Of a stretch of 64,000 bases of DNA, positions 24,183-35,986 are shown piece after piece. Made by a program: the position numbers and the translations under genes. Every line of letters begins with the position of its first letter. Within the stretch, counting starts at the first letter, position 1. The stretch covers positions 1,922,001-1,986,000 of the forward strand of contig OZ240228.1 in the NCBI GenBank assembly GCA_965197795.1, written 5' to 3'. Below the pieces are notes generated by a model. That model worked only from the letters and a program-made list of their open reading frames with translations. It did not search any database and was not told the origin of the DNA. The stretch is from WHTK01 sp965197795 (GTDB lineage Bacteria > Chloroflexota > Dehalococcoidia > DSTF01 > WHTK01).

Positions 24183-24307
24183 CTCGGGCCACCTGCGGGT
24201 CATCTGCAAGCAACCGATCGCAGGAGTCCAGACGATCCCTGATCGGCCCTTACTTGCCCGACGGCTATAGTCCGTCGCAGACATACGGCCTTTAAGGAAG
24301 GATAAAA

Positions 24308-24823
24308 ATGAGCCGAACCCTGCCGATTATTGGTGCCCTTCTGCTCGCTTTCGCGCTGGCAGCCTGCGGCGGCGGTGACGATGACGGCGGAGCATCTGAA
24401 GCGCTCGACATCTTCTTCGCGCCTGACAACGCCGATGCGCTGGCACACGCTACGCTGCCGCGCGTCGCAGACCTGCCCGGCCGAGGCTGGGAAGTCGCGG
24501 CGCGGGACGATTTCGGCGATGACGACGAGGACGACGACTTCAACTTCGAGACGTTCGCTGCCTCGGAGCCGGCTTGCTCCCAGCTCAGCGCGCTGGTCAA
24601 CCTGGGTGGCATTTTGGGCAGCGACGATGAGGAGTTGCCGGCCGGCCGTGCACAGGTCGAGTTCGAGAATGCGCCGGCGGGTAGCATCCTGGCGAACAGC
24701 GTTGAGTTCGAACCGACAAGGGTCATCCTTATCAGGCGGGCAGATACGACGACAAGCCAGTCAGTAATCCTGCTCCTCAGTATTGATCGAACATGCGCTG
24801 AACTTCATCAGGTTCCTTTGTAA
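24308..24823 (+). CDS. Hypothetical lipoprotein, probably truncated at its C-terminus
   Basis: 171 residues with a clear signal peptide and lipobox L-A-A-C (Cys 20), then G-G-G-D-D-D. An acidic segment (D-D-D-E-D-D-D) follows near residue 72 and one later Cys. AAGGAAGGA precedes the ATG. The last 16 codons overlap the end of the convergent asparaginase gene (24777), and that part (S-I-D-R-T-C-A-E-L-H) reads like antisense noise, so the natural stop has probably been lost. No family recognised. Confidence 0.6.
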   Translation: MSRTLPIIGALLLAFALAACGGGDDDGGASEALDIFFAPDNADALAHATLPRVADLPGRGWEVAARDDFGDDDEDDDFNFETFAASEPACSQLSALVNLGGILGSDDEELPAGRAQVEFENAPAGSILANSVEFEPTRVILIRRADTTTSQSVILLLSIDRTCAELHQVPL

Positions 24824-25775
24824 CTTGCAGCGCCAGCGCCAGTAATAGCGAGGCCTTCTGTGGTGAGAGGTTGTCGGCCGCGACCATGTGGGGACGTTGC
24901 CAGTTGTCGTCGCGGATCACGCGCCCTTCTCCGACCCGTGCGCTACGCACGACGACCACCCCGTCCTCGGCAATCGCCGTGAGCTCGGCGTCGAGGTTTC
25001 CCAGCGATCCCGCGCCGGTGCCCGCGACTACCAGGCCCTTCGCGCCGGCCTGCACCGCCGCTATTGCCAGCCCGGGCTGGCTGGTGACGCCCACGTAGAC
25101 GATTTCGACCCGCGGCAACGGCTTGTCGGCCTGGAGAGAGAACTCGCTTTGCGTCGTGTGGCGCCTGGCCGGCAGGTGGTAGAAGACGATCGCATCGCCG
25201 TCGGCGTAACCGAGCAGGCCGAGGTCTCGGCCGCGGAAGGTCTGCAGGCGGTAGGTGTTCGTTTTGGTCACGTCGCGGGCGCTGTTGATCTCACCGTTGG
25301 TAACGACAAGGACGCCTTTGCCGTGGCTCTCGCTGCTGCCCGCGACCCTGCAGGCATCGTAGAGGTTGAGCTGCGCATCCGTGCTCATGCCGGTGAAGGG
25401 ACGCTGGGCGCCGGTCACCACGACCGGTTTGGATGACTGCACGGTCAGATGCAGGAAGTACGCGGTCTCTTCGATGCTGTTGGTGCCCTGTACGAAGACG
25501 ACGCCATCGCTGCGAGGTTGCGCCAGGACCGACTGGACGGCCAGCGAGAGCCGGCAAAGGTCGTCGACGCCGGCGATGGTGTGCTGGTTCCCGCCATCCA
25601 CCGTCACGTCTGCGACGGCGGCGATCTCCGGGATCGCGGCGAGCAGCTCCTCGCCCTTCATCTGCTCGTTGCCACTGCGGCGATAACGCACCATATCCAG
25701 GCGGTCGTTGCCACGGCTGGGCAGCGTGCCGGACCCAATCATCAGGCGGATTTTTGGCAGTCTCTCTTTGGCCAA
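24777..25775 (-). CDS. L-asparaginase family protein with an altered active site
   Basis: 332 residues, full length for type I/II asparaginases. The N-terminal nucleophile motif is kept loosely (I-G-S-G-T-L, Thr 17) and K-T-N-T (Lys 171) matches the family's catalytic Lys. The second signature, normally H-G-T-D-T-x-E-E-T, reads Q-G-T-N-S-I-E-E-T: the catalytic Asp is Asn 99 and the preceding His is Gln. The fold is surely the same; asparagine hydrolysis is not certain. Upstream lies the rRNA terminator; downstream it converges on and overlaps the lipoprotein gene by 47 bases. Confidence 0.85.
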   Translation of the reverse strand: MAKERLPKIRLMIGSGTLPSRGNDRLDMVRYRRSGNEQMKGEELLAAIPEIAAVADVTVDGGNQHTIAGVDDLCRLSLAVQSVLAQPRSDGVVFVQGTNSIEETAYFLHLTVQSSKPVVVTGAQRPFTGMSTDAQLNLYDACRVAGSSESHGKGVLVVTNGEINSARDVTKTNTYRLQTFRGRDLGLLGYADGDAIVFYHLPARRHTTQSEFSLQADKPLPRVEIVYVGVTSQPGLAIAAVQAGAKGLVVAGTGAGSLGNLDAELTAIAEDGVVVVRSARVGEGRVIRDDNWQRPHMVAADNLSPQKASLLLALALQVTKEPDEVQRMFDQY

Positions 25776-25854
25776 GGGGTTCTCCTTCGAGGTGCGTCAG
25801 CTGGTTCGACGCGAGGTGAAGCTTCGGGCTGGCCGCAAAGCAGCCTTGAAAGAA

Positions 25855-25885
25855 CTAAAGGGGCCTCTGGACGAGGCCCCTTTAG
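25855..25885 (-). terminator. Intrinsic terminator at the end of the rRNA operon
   Basis: A perfect 13-bp stem (CTAAAGGGGCCTC with its complement) has a 5-base loop; on the minus strand it is followed by TTCTTTC. It lies ten bases after the initiator tRNA and ends the 16S-23S-tRNA transcript. Confidence 0.85.
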
Positions 25886-25895
25886 ACTCAGTGCT

Positions 25896-25970
<75 letters not shown>

Positions 25971-25979
25971 TCGGATGGC

Positions 25980-26014
25980 AACTGAATAAAGCGTACTGCT
26001 GATACTTCAATATC
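25980..26014 (-). repeat. 3' arm of the pre-23S processing stem
   Basis: The plus-strand text AACTGAATAAAGCGTACTG and the following CTGATACTTCAATATC repeat, in inverted orientation, the 23S leader at 29070-29107 with few mismatches. In the transcript the two pair around the whole 23S, the usual RNase III substrate. Confidence 0.75.
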
Positions 26015-26064
26015 GCATTCCAGCTTTCAGATCGAAAGAGGAAGGATTATGCGCAAATTTTAAT

Positions 26065-29050
<2,986 letters not shown>

Positions 29051-29069
29051 ATTAAAGTCCACGCACAAT

Positions 29070-29118
29070 CGAGATATTGAAGTACCAGCAGTACTCTCTA
29101 TTCAGTTGTTAAAGGTGC
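29070..29118 (-). promoter_or_regulatory. 23S leader: processing-stem 5' arm and boxA
   Basis: On the minus strand 29118-29098 reads GCACCTTTAACAACTGAATAG, a boxA-type antitermination element nearly identical to the one ahead of 16S (31689-31670). The next 30 or so bases (AGTACTGCTGGTACTTCAAT) pair with 25980-26014 to enclose 23S. Confidence 0.7.
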
Positions 29119-29250
29119 TGTCCTGCGCCCTTGAGCGAAGGACTCCGGTGAGGCCGCCGGCCGGAGCAGTGCTTCCCGTCAAAGGAAGGACTCTTCCGGC
29201 CCCCGTCATCGTCTTCTCTGGTTCTGTAGCAGGGCTCCCGAGACGCGAAA

Positions 29251-29273
29251 ATCGGCCTGCCTGTCAGGCCGAT
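29251..29273 (-). terminator. Terminator-like hairpin in the tRNA-23S spacer
   Basis: A perfect 9-bp stem (ATCGGCCTG / CAGGCCGAT) with a 5-base loop is followed on the minus strand by TTT. It lies between the displaced tRNA copy and the 23S boxA, where an efficient terminator would cut off 23S; boxA-bound antitermination factors could allow passage, or the hairpin may only be structural. The rest of the 29119-29385 spacer shows one further GC-rich hairpin (CTCCGG/CCGGAG) and no convincing promoter. Confidence 0.4.
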
Positions 29274-29385
29274 CAATCGATCTCACCGCGTCAGGGACTC
29301 AGCTCTGGGGTTTCGCTCCGCGCTGCTTCATTCAGACTCCGTGGTTCATCCTATTACAAGCGCTGCCCCGTGCGCAACGTTTCTA

Positions 29386-29416
29386 GTGGAGCCGAGGAGA
29401 TTCGAACTCCTGACCT
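29386..29416 (-). repeat. Displaced 3'-end copy of tRNA-Ala
   Basis: 31 bases identical to 29689-29719, i.e. the T-arm and 3' acceptor strand of the intact tRNA-Ala. Just 5' on the minus strand the text GGGAGAGCG of the D-arm is also kept, but the anticodon arm is replaced by GTCGC-TAA-GCGAC, and the 5' acceptor strand is gone. The TAA is the stop codon of the GIY-YIG gene. The copy ends ACT where the working tRNA has ACCA. Confidence 0.85.
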
Positions 29417-29421
29417 GTCGC

Positions 29422-29685
29422 TTAGCGACCGCTCTCCCCTGGCGGGCCTTCAAGGAGCTGCTTGCGATCCTTTCGGCCTGGGCCCGTCTTCAGGTATATC
29501 TCGCGTCGCCGCGCCTCCAGCCTTACCTTGTACTCCTCCTTGTAAATCAGCTCGAACGGTCCTGCGTACCGAGTGTACTTGCTATGACCTCGCGAGTGCT
29601 CGTTGAGCCGACGCGCAAGGTCATTCGTGGACCCCGTGTAAAGCCTACCGTTCTTCAAACTCCGAAGCACGTAGACGTACCACAT
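29422..29685 (-). CDS. Small GIY-YIG nuclease inserted between tRNA-Ala and 23S
   Basis: 87 residues from ATG at 29685, one base after the CCA end of tRNA-Ala. The GIY-YIG fold is clear: V-Y-V (4-6) and Y-T-G (16-18) for the two signature strands, L-A-R-R-L-N-E-H with the catalytic Arg, and K-E-E-Y with L-E-A-R-R-R-E carrying the candidate Glu, then K-T-G-P-G-R-K. It belongs to the short stand-alone GIY-YIG family (UPF0213-like). There is no ribosome site of its own; cutting the tRNA 3' end would leave a nearly leaderless mRNA. The last codons and the stop lie in a degenerate tRNA-Ala copy. Confidence 0.85.
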   Translation of the reverse strand: MWYVYVLRSLKNGRLYTGSTNDLARRLNEHSRGHSKYTRYAGPFELIYKEEYKVRLEARRREIYLKTGPGRKDRKQLLEGPPGESGR

Positions 29686-29686
29686 C

Positions 29687-29762
29687 TGGTGGAGCCGAGG
29701 AGATTCGAACTCCTGACCTCCGCCGTGCAAAGGCGGCGCTCTCCCAACTAAGCTACGGCCCC
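29687..29762 (-). tRNA. tRNA-Ala (anticodon TGC)
   Basis: 76 bases with encoded CCA. Acceptor GGGGCCG pairs with CGGCTCC and includes the G3-U70 alanine identity pair; the anticodon loop is TTTGCAC. It follows tRNA-Ile in the 16S-23S spacer as in most bacteria. Its 3' 31 bases are duplicated at 29386-29416 on the far side of the GIY-YIG gene. Confidence 0.95.
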
Positions 29763-29815
29763 TTGGTTCCCCACCCGTCAGCACAAACCGCGTCGCCAAA
29801 CTGCACCAAGTTAGC

Positions 29816-29892
29816 TGGTGGGCCATGGTGGACTCGAACCACCGGCCTCGGTCTTATCAGGACCGCGCTCTAACCAGCTGAGCTAATGGCCC
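29816..29892 (-). tRNA. tRNA-Ile (anticodon GAT)
   Basis: 77 bases with encoded CCA. Acceptor GGGCCAT pairs with ATGGCCC; the anticodon loop reads CTGATAA. First tRNA of the 16S-23S spacer, 53 bases before tRNA-Ala. Confidence 0.95.
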
Positions 29893-29934
29893 CGGTTGGC
29901 CGGGCGAAGCGCCCGAAAGACGCGATAAAAGGCT

Positions 29935-29964
29935 GCACCTTGACCTCTAAATAGCGGAAGGAAG
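29935..29964 (-). repeat. 3' arm of the pre-16S processing stem
   Basis: The plus-strand text GCACCTTGAC...ATAGCGGAAGGAAG matches the minus-strand 16S leader (31689-31660) at 27 of 30 positions, so the transcript can fold back and enclose 16S. The remaining spacer 29965-30109 shows further imperfect pairing (GTGGGTAACCGG) and no gene. Confidence 0.75.
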
Positions 29965-30109
29965 TTGACCGGTGGGTAACCGGTTGTGTCCTTGGAGCGG
30001 ACACGACTCTGACGGCTCCCTACCGAAGTAGGGGTGCCGACCGACCTAGGATGCTTGTAGACATGCCTCACGACCGTTAGGCAGATTAGAACACCTACGC
30101 GCTCTCCCT

Positions 30110-31600
<1,491 letters not shown>

Positions 31601-31659
31601 AACCTGGAAACTCGATAACTCGAGTCCGGATTACCGTAAAAAAACGGGTTTACCCATTT

Positions 31660-31689
31660 CTTCCTTCCGCTATTCAGTTGTCAAGGTGC
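31660..31689 (-). promoter_or_regulatory. 16S leader boxA and 5' arm of the pre-16S stem
   Basis: The minus strand reads GCACCTTGACAACTGAATAG then CGGAAGGAAG. The first part is a boxA-like NusB/S10 site, repeated ahead of 23S; the whole pairs with 29935-29964. The nusB gene of this genome is at 52417-52842. Confidence 0.65.
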
Positions 31690-31730
31690 GCCCGTCTGAA
31701 AAGGCGGGCTTGCCTTTTGGCGCGTTGTCC

Positions 31731-31760
31731 AGAATAACACCGTCAGAACCGGCCAGTCAA
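31731..31760 (-). promoter_or_regulatory. Candidate promoter of the rRNA operon
   Basis: On the minus strand TTGACT (31760-31755) and TATTCT (31736-31731) are 18 bases apart, about 130 bases before 16S. The remainder of the 31601-31968 gap shows a short inverted repeat (TAGCCAGTC with GACTGGCTA, 31840-31867) and nothing coding. Confidence 0.5.
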
Positions 31761-31968
31761 TCGACCGAATCTCGCTTCGAGACGAATCTTTGCCAGGACC
31801 TGCTGAATCGGCGCTGTGGCTCATGTTGAGCTGTTTCGCCCTAGCCAGTCAAGGCTGGACTGGCTAGATTCTGCATGGCCCTCGCCGACCCTGGTTCGTC
31901 TTGTCAGCCAATGCCATAGAAGCTACGGTTAGCGCGAACGCTACGCGAAGGATAGAGGAGAAAGAAAT

Positions 31969-32838
31969 TTGCAGGACGTTAAGTACGCTAGGGCTTCCAG
32001 CGTAGAGGAGGCCGTGTCCCTGCTGTCTCAAGGTGGCGATACCGCCCGAGTCCTGGCCGGTGGCACCGATATCATCGTCCAGGCGCGGGAGCGACGGCGC
32101 CCCGTCAGTCTCTTCGTGGACATCAAGCCAATCCCCGAAACGCAGCAGCTGACTTATGACGCCGACGCCGGCCTCACAATCGGCGCCGCGACACCCTGCC
32201 ACATCATCTACAGCGACGACACCGTGAAGCGCCTTTATCCGGCGCTGGTTGAAGCAGCCACGGTTATCGGCGGTGTCGCGATTCAGGGCCGCGCCAGTCT
32301 CGGTGGCAACCTCTGCAACTCCGGCCCAGCGGCGGACTCCGTCCCGGCCATGATGGTGCTGCAGGGCACCGCGAACATCGCCGGACCCAACGGGACCCGC
32401 AGCGTGCCAATCGAGGACTTCAGTACCGGCCCGGGCACGAACGTCCTGCAGGCCGGCGAATTCGTCGTCTCGTTACATTTCCCATCACCCGCGCCGAACA
32501 GTGGCGCCGCGTGGGAGCGTTTCATTCCCCGCAACGAAATGGACATCGCCGTCACCAACGCGGCGTCGTACGTGCGCTTCGAGGGCGATAACGTGAGCGC
32601 CGCGGGGATCGCGATTGGCGCTGTCGCGCCCACCGTGCTCATGGTGCCGGACGCGGTCAGCGCCATCGTCGGCAAGCCGCTGACGGATGAAACGATCAAG
32701 GCGGCCGGCGAAGCCGCAAAAGCAACCGCACGACCGATCGACGACATGCGCGGCACTATCAAACAGCGTAGACACCTCTCGGCTGTCCTGGTGGAGCGCA
32801 CGCTCCGCAAGGCAGCCGAGCGAGCTAGAGGGGGCTAG
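31969..32838 (+). CDS. Molybdenum hydroxylase FAD-binding subunit (CoxM/XdhB type)
   Basis: 289 residues from TTG at 31969, eight bases behind GAGGAG. Medium subunit that passes electrons from the iron-sulfur subunit to its acceptor through FAD. Seen: V-L-A-G-G-T-D-I-I near residue 27 (FAD pyrophosphate loop), G-G-N-L-C-N-S-G-P-A-A-D-S near residue 108 (second FAD motif) and the C-terminal CO-dehydrogenase flavoprotein domain. The 2Fe-2S and molybdenum subunits follow in order within one operon. Confidence 0.93.
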   Translation: MQDVKYARASSVEEAVSLLSQGGDTARVLAGGTDIIVQARERRRPVSLFVDIKPIPETQQLTYDADAGLTIGAATPCHIIYSDDTVKRLYPALVEAATVIGGVAIQGRASLGGNLCNSGPAADSVPAMMVLQGTANIAGPNGTRSVPIEDFSTGPGTNVLQAGEFVVSLHFPSPAPNSGAAWERFIPRNEMDIAVTNAASYVRFEGDNVSAAGIAIGAVAPTVLMVPDAVSAIVGKPLTDETIKAAGEAAKATARPIDDMRGTIKQRRHLSAVLVERTLRKAAERARGG

Positions 32839-32844
32839 GGATCC

Positions 32845-33321
32845 TTGAGCGAACGCATCGTCATCAACGCAACAATCAACGGCGAGCAACAAGAGTTCCT
32901 CGCCGATTCGCGTGACAGCCTCCTTGAGGCGCTGCGAGACCGCGTCGGCCTCACAGGCGCCAAGGAAGGCTGCAACAACGGCAACTGCGGCGCCTGTGCC
33001 GTGATCATGGACGGTCGCCTGGTCAACTCCTGCTGCGTGCTCGCGGCTGAAATCGAGGGCACAGAGATCGAGACGATCGAGGGAGTCGCCGGCGAAGGCG
33101 AGCTGCACCCGATCCAGCAGTCGTTTCTGGAAGAGGCGGCCCTGCAGTGTGGCATCTGCACGCCGGGATTCATCATGTCTTCCAAGGCCCTGCTGGAGCA
33201 GAATCCGAACCCGACTGAGTACGAAATCAGGTTCTGGCTGTCCGGTAATCTCTGCCGCTGCACGGGCTACGACAAGATTGTCCGCGCCGTCCAGCGCGCG
33301 GGCGAAGTGATGCGAGGCTAG
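32845..33321 (+). CDS. Molybdenum hydroxylase 2Fe-2S subunit (CoxS/XdhC type)
   Basis: 158 residues from TTG at 32845. Small subunit with a plant-ferredoxin-like N-terminal cluster site (C-N-N-G-N-C-G-A-C ... C-C) and a C-terminal helical domain with the second cluster (C-G-I-C-T-P-G and L-C-R-C-T-G-Y). All eight expected cysteines are present. It links the molybdenum site to the FAD subunit. Six bases after the FAD gene and two bases before the large-subunit gene. Confidence 0.95.
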   Translation: MSERIVINATINGEQQEFLADSRDSLLEALRDRVGLTGAKEGCNNGNCGACAVIMDGRLVNSCCVLAAEIEGTEIETIEGVAGEGELHPIQQSFLEEAALQCGICTPGFIMSSKALLEQNPNPTEYEIRFWLSGNLCRCTGYDKIVRAVQRAGEVMRG

Positions 33322-33323
33322 CC

Positions 33324-35603
33324 ATGGTTGCTGCGAAGCAGTACAAGGTCATCGGTACTCGGCCGATCAGGCATGATGGTACAGACAAGGTCACCGGCCG
33401 GGCGCAGTACGGGGCGGACGTACGTCTCACGGGTATGCTGTTCGCGCGCGTCAAGCGCAGCCCTCACGCCCACGCGAATATCAAGAAAATCGATGCATCC
33501 AGGGCACTGGCGCTACCCGGCGTAAAGGCCGTGATCACGAATGCCGACTTCCCGCGACCGCCCGAGGGCGTCGGGATCACGGACGAAGGCCCGCCACAGC
33601 CGTGGCGCTTTCAGGTCCAGAACTTCATGGCCGAGAAGAAGGCGCTGTACCGCGGTCACGCCATAGCTGCCGTCGCCGCGACGGATTCCCACATTGCGGA
33701 AGACGCGCTGGCGCTGATCGACGTCGAGTACGAGGTGCTGACGCCGGTCGTCGACGTCCGAGAGGCCATGGCCCACGATGCGCCGATCCTGCACGAAGAT
33801 CTGTTCACCACGGACAGCACGCCGCTGGCCGACGCGCCCAGCCGAGCCAGCAACATCGCCGCTCACACCCAGATCAAGCGCGGCGACGTGCAGACGGGCT
33901 TCGACCAGGCAGACATCGTGCTCGAGCGCGAGTTCACCACGACGATGTACCACCAGGGCTACATCGAGCCTCACAACGGCACGGCGTATTGGGGCCGTGA
34001 TGGTCGCCTCACGGTCTGGAACAGCAGCCAGGCGCCGTTCAACATGCGCAACACGCTCTCGAGCGTGCTGCAGATACCCTCTCACAAGGTCACCGTCATT
34101 CCGCTCGAGATCGGCGGCGGCTTCGGCGGCAAGATCGGCATGTACCTGGAACCGCTGGCCGCGCTGCTGTCGAAAAAGACCGGCAAGCCGGTGAAGATGA
34201 CGATGACGCGCGAAGCGGTCTTCGAGGCAACTGGTCCGACGTCCGGCACCTATGTGCGAGTCAAGGTCGGCGCCACGAACGACGGCACGCTGACCGCGAT
34301 CGAGGCGTACATGGCCTACGAGGCCGGCGCCTTCCCCGGGTCACCGGTAGGCGGCGGTATGAACGGCCTCGCAGCGCCGTACAACATCCCCAACGTCCTG
34401 ATCGACGGCTACGACGTCGTGCTGAACAAGCCGAAGACCGCGGCGTACCGCGCACCAGGGACGCCCGCGGGTGAGTTCCCCGGCGACGCCGTGATCAACG
34501 AGATCGCGGACATGATCGGCATGGATCAGATCGAGATTCGCCTCAAGAACGCCGCCAAGGAAGGCGACGAACGCCCCTGGGGCGGCACCTGGGGACCGAT
34601 CGGCAACATCGAATGCCTCGAGGCGATGAAGAACTCGCCCCACTACAAATCGGAGTTGCAGGGTGAAAACCGCGGCCGCAGCGTAGCGCTCGGCTACTGG
34701 GGTAATGCGGGCCTGGAGACCAGCTCCAGCGCCAGCGTCAACGCCGACGGTTCCGTGAACCTGGTGCTCGGCTCGGTCGACATCGGTGGAACGCGGCCCG
34801 CGTTGGCGATGCAGCTTGCCGAGACGCTGGGCATCACGGCCGAAGAAGTCTGGCCCCGTGTCGTCGATACGGACAGCGTCGGCTTCACCTTCTTCACGGC
34901 CGGCAGTCGCACGGCCTTCGCCGGCGGATGGGCCGCTTATGAACTGGGGCTGGAGATCCGCCGCCAAATGATCGCCCGGGCCGCCCGCATCTGGGAGTGC
35001 GAGGAAGATAAGGTCACCTACGACGACGATGGCGTCCTGCACGGACCCAAGGACTCGGAGGGCAAGGACCGCCAGATGAGCTTCAAGGAGCTCGCCGGGC
35101 AACTCAGCCGCACCGGCGGCATCATCGACGTGTCCGTCAACATCAACAAGTCGTCGGTTGGCCCTGCCTTTGCCGGGCACATCGCCGACGTCGAGGTCGA
35201 CCGCGAAACCGGCAAAGTGCAGATCATGCGCTACACCGCGACCCAGGACGTCGGCACCGCGATCCATCCAAGCTACGTTGAGGGGCAGATCCAGGGCGGA
35301 GTCGCCCAGGGCGTGGGCATGGCGCTGACCGAGGAGTACCACTACGACGCCGAAGGGCGCATGCAGAACTCAACCTACCTCGACTATCGCATGCTGACCG
35401 CGCTCGACCTGCCGATGATCGAGACGATTCTGGTCGAAGTGCCGAACCCGGGTCATCCGTACGGCGTGCGTGGTGTCGGCGAGGTCTGCATCGTGCCACC
35501 GCTGGGAGCCATCCAGGGCGCGATCGCGGAGGCTATCGGCGTCCGGTTCACCGACCTGCCGATCCAGCCCCAGGACATCATCGACGCCCTGTACGACGAG
35601 TAG
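33324..35603 (+). CDS. Molybdenum hydroxylase large (molybdopterin-binding) subunit
   Basis: 759 residues, close paralogue of the orphan at 20207-22495: both begin with near-identical K-Y-K-V-x-G-T-R-P-I-R-H-D-G-T style text and share the loops G-G-G-F-G-G-K, A-Y-R-A-P-G-T-P and G-V-G-E-V with the catalytic Glu. The active loop is of xanthine/aldehyde/aromatic hydroxylase type, not form I CO dehydrogenase (no Cys loop). Substrate unknown. It completes a three-gene operon and is followed by a MoaD-like gene after a hairpin. Confidence 0.93.
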   Translation: MVAAKQYKVIGTRPIRHDGTDKVTGRAQYGADVRLTGMLFARVKRSPHAHANIKKIDASRALALPGVKAVITNADFPRPPEGVGITDEGPPQPWRFQVQNFMAEKKALYRGHAIAAVAATDSHIAEDALALIDVEYEVLTPVVDVREAMAHDAPILHEDLFTTDSTPLADAPSRASNIAAHTQIKRGDVQTGFDQADIVLEREFTTTMYHQGYIEPHNGTAYWGRDGRLTVWNSSQAPFNMRNTLSSVLQIPSHKVTVIPLEIGGGFGGKIGMYLEPLAALLSKKTGKPVKMTMTREAVFEATGPTSGTYVRVKVGATNDGTLTAIEAYMAYEAGAFPGSPVGGGMNGLAAPYNIPNVLIDGYDVVLNKPKTAAYRAPGTPAGEFPGDAVINEIADMIGMDQIEIRLKNAAKEGDERPWGGTWGPIGNIECLEAMKNSPHYKSELQGENRGRSVALGYWGNAGLETSSSASVNADGSVNLVLGSVDIGGTRPALAMQLAETLGITAEEVWPRVVDTDSVGFTFFTAGSRTAFAGGWAAYELGLEIRRQMIARAARIWECEEDKVTYDDDGVLHGPKDSEGKDRQMSFKELAGQLSRTGGIIDVSVNINKSSVGPAFAGHIADVEVDRETGKVQIMRYTATQDVGTAIHPSYVEGQIQGGVAQGVGMALTEEYHYDAEGRMQNSTYLDYRMLTALDLPMIETILVEVPNPGHPYGVRGVGEVCIVPPLGAIQGAIAEAIGVRFTDLPIQPQDIIDALYDE

Positions 35604-35633
35604 GTTTGATCCGCGAGCGACTAACACCTGACG

Positions 35634-35674
35634 ATCGGGGAAGCTGGGTCCGCCCACTTCCCCGATTGCTTTAC
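35634..35674 (+). terminator. Hairpin terminator after the molybdenum hydroxylase operon
   Basis: ATCGGGGAAG and CTTCCCCGAT form a perfect 10-bp stem around a 13-base loop, followed by TGCTTTAC. The T-run is weak, so read-through to the MoaD-like gene is possible. Confidence 0.6.
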
Positions 35675-35690
35675 TAAACTGGGAAGCGCA

Positions 35691-35984
35691 ATGATCACCG
35701 TCTTCATCCCAACCGCCTTTCGCAAGTTCAGCGGCGACCGCGAGCAAGTGGAGGTCCCCGGCGGAGCGAGTCTGCGCCAGGTCATCGAGCGCCTCGAAGG
35801 CGAGTGTCCCGGGATCAAGGAGCAACTGGTGCTCGATGGCGGCGTCCATCCGGGCCTCGCCATCTTCGTAAATGACGAGCAGATCTCGCAGGGCCTGATC
35901 GAGTCGCTGCCTGAAGAAGCCACGCTGCGCATCCTGCCCGCCATGGGCGGCGGGGCGGCAGCCACGGCGAGCCAGGACGGCTAG
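35691..35984 (+). CDS. MoaD/ThiS-family ubiquitin-like sulfur carrier with a C-terminal extension
   Basis: 97 residues. Beta-grasp protein with F-R-K-F-S-G near residue 10, P-G-G-A-S-L-R-Q-V-I and V-N-D-E-Q-I as in MoaD. The family acts through a C-terminal Gly-Gly that is adenylated and thiocarboxylated. Here Gly-Gly-Gly at 86-88 is followed by nine more residues (A-A-A-T-A-S-Q-D-G), so either a protease must expose it or this copy does not act as a sulfur donor. Its place behind molybdenum-enzyme genes suits molybdopterin synthesis. GGGAAG precedes the ATG. Confidence 0.85.
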   Translation: MITVFIPTAFRKFSGDREQVEVPGGASLRQVIERLEGECPGIKEQLVLDGGVHPGLAIFVNDEQISQGLIESLPEEATLRILPAMGGGAAATASQDG

Positions 35985-35986
35985 CT

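Noticed and set aside
29686..29826. Longer reading of the GIY-YIG gene starting at 29826
   Set aside because: The first 47 codons would be a translation of tRNA-Ala and its spacer (R-G-R-S-L-V-G-R-A-P-P-L is tRNA text). ATG at 29685 is the sensible start.
33324..35603. Aerobic CO dehydrogenase large subunit
   Set aside because: The active-site loop reads A-Y-R-A-P-G-T-P; the Cys-containing loop of form I CoxL is missing. Only the general molybdenum hydroxylase family is supported.
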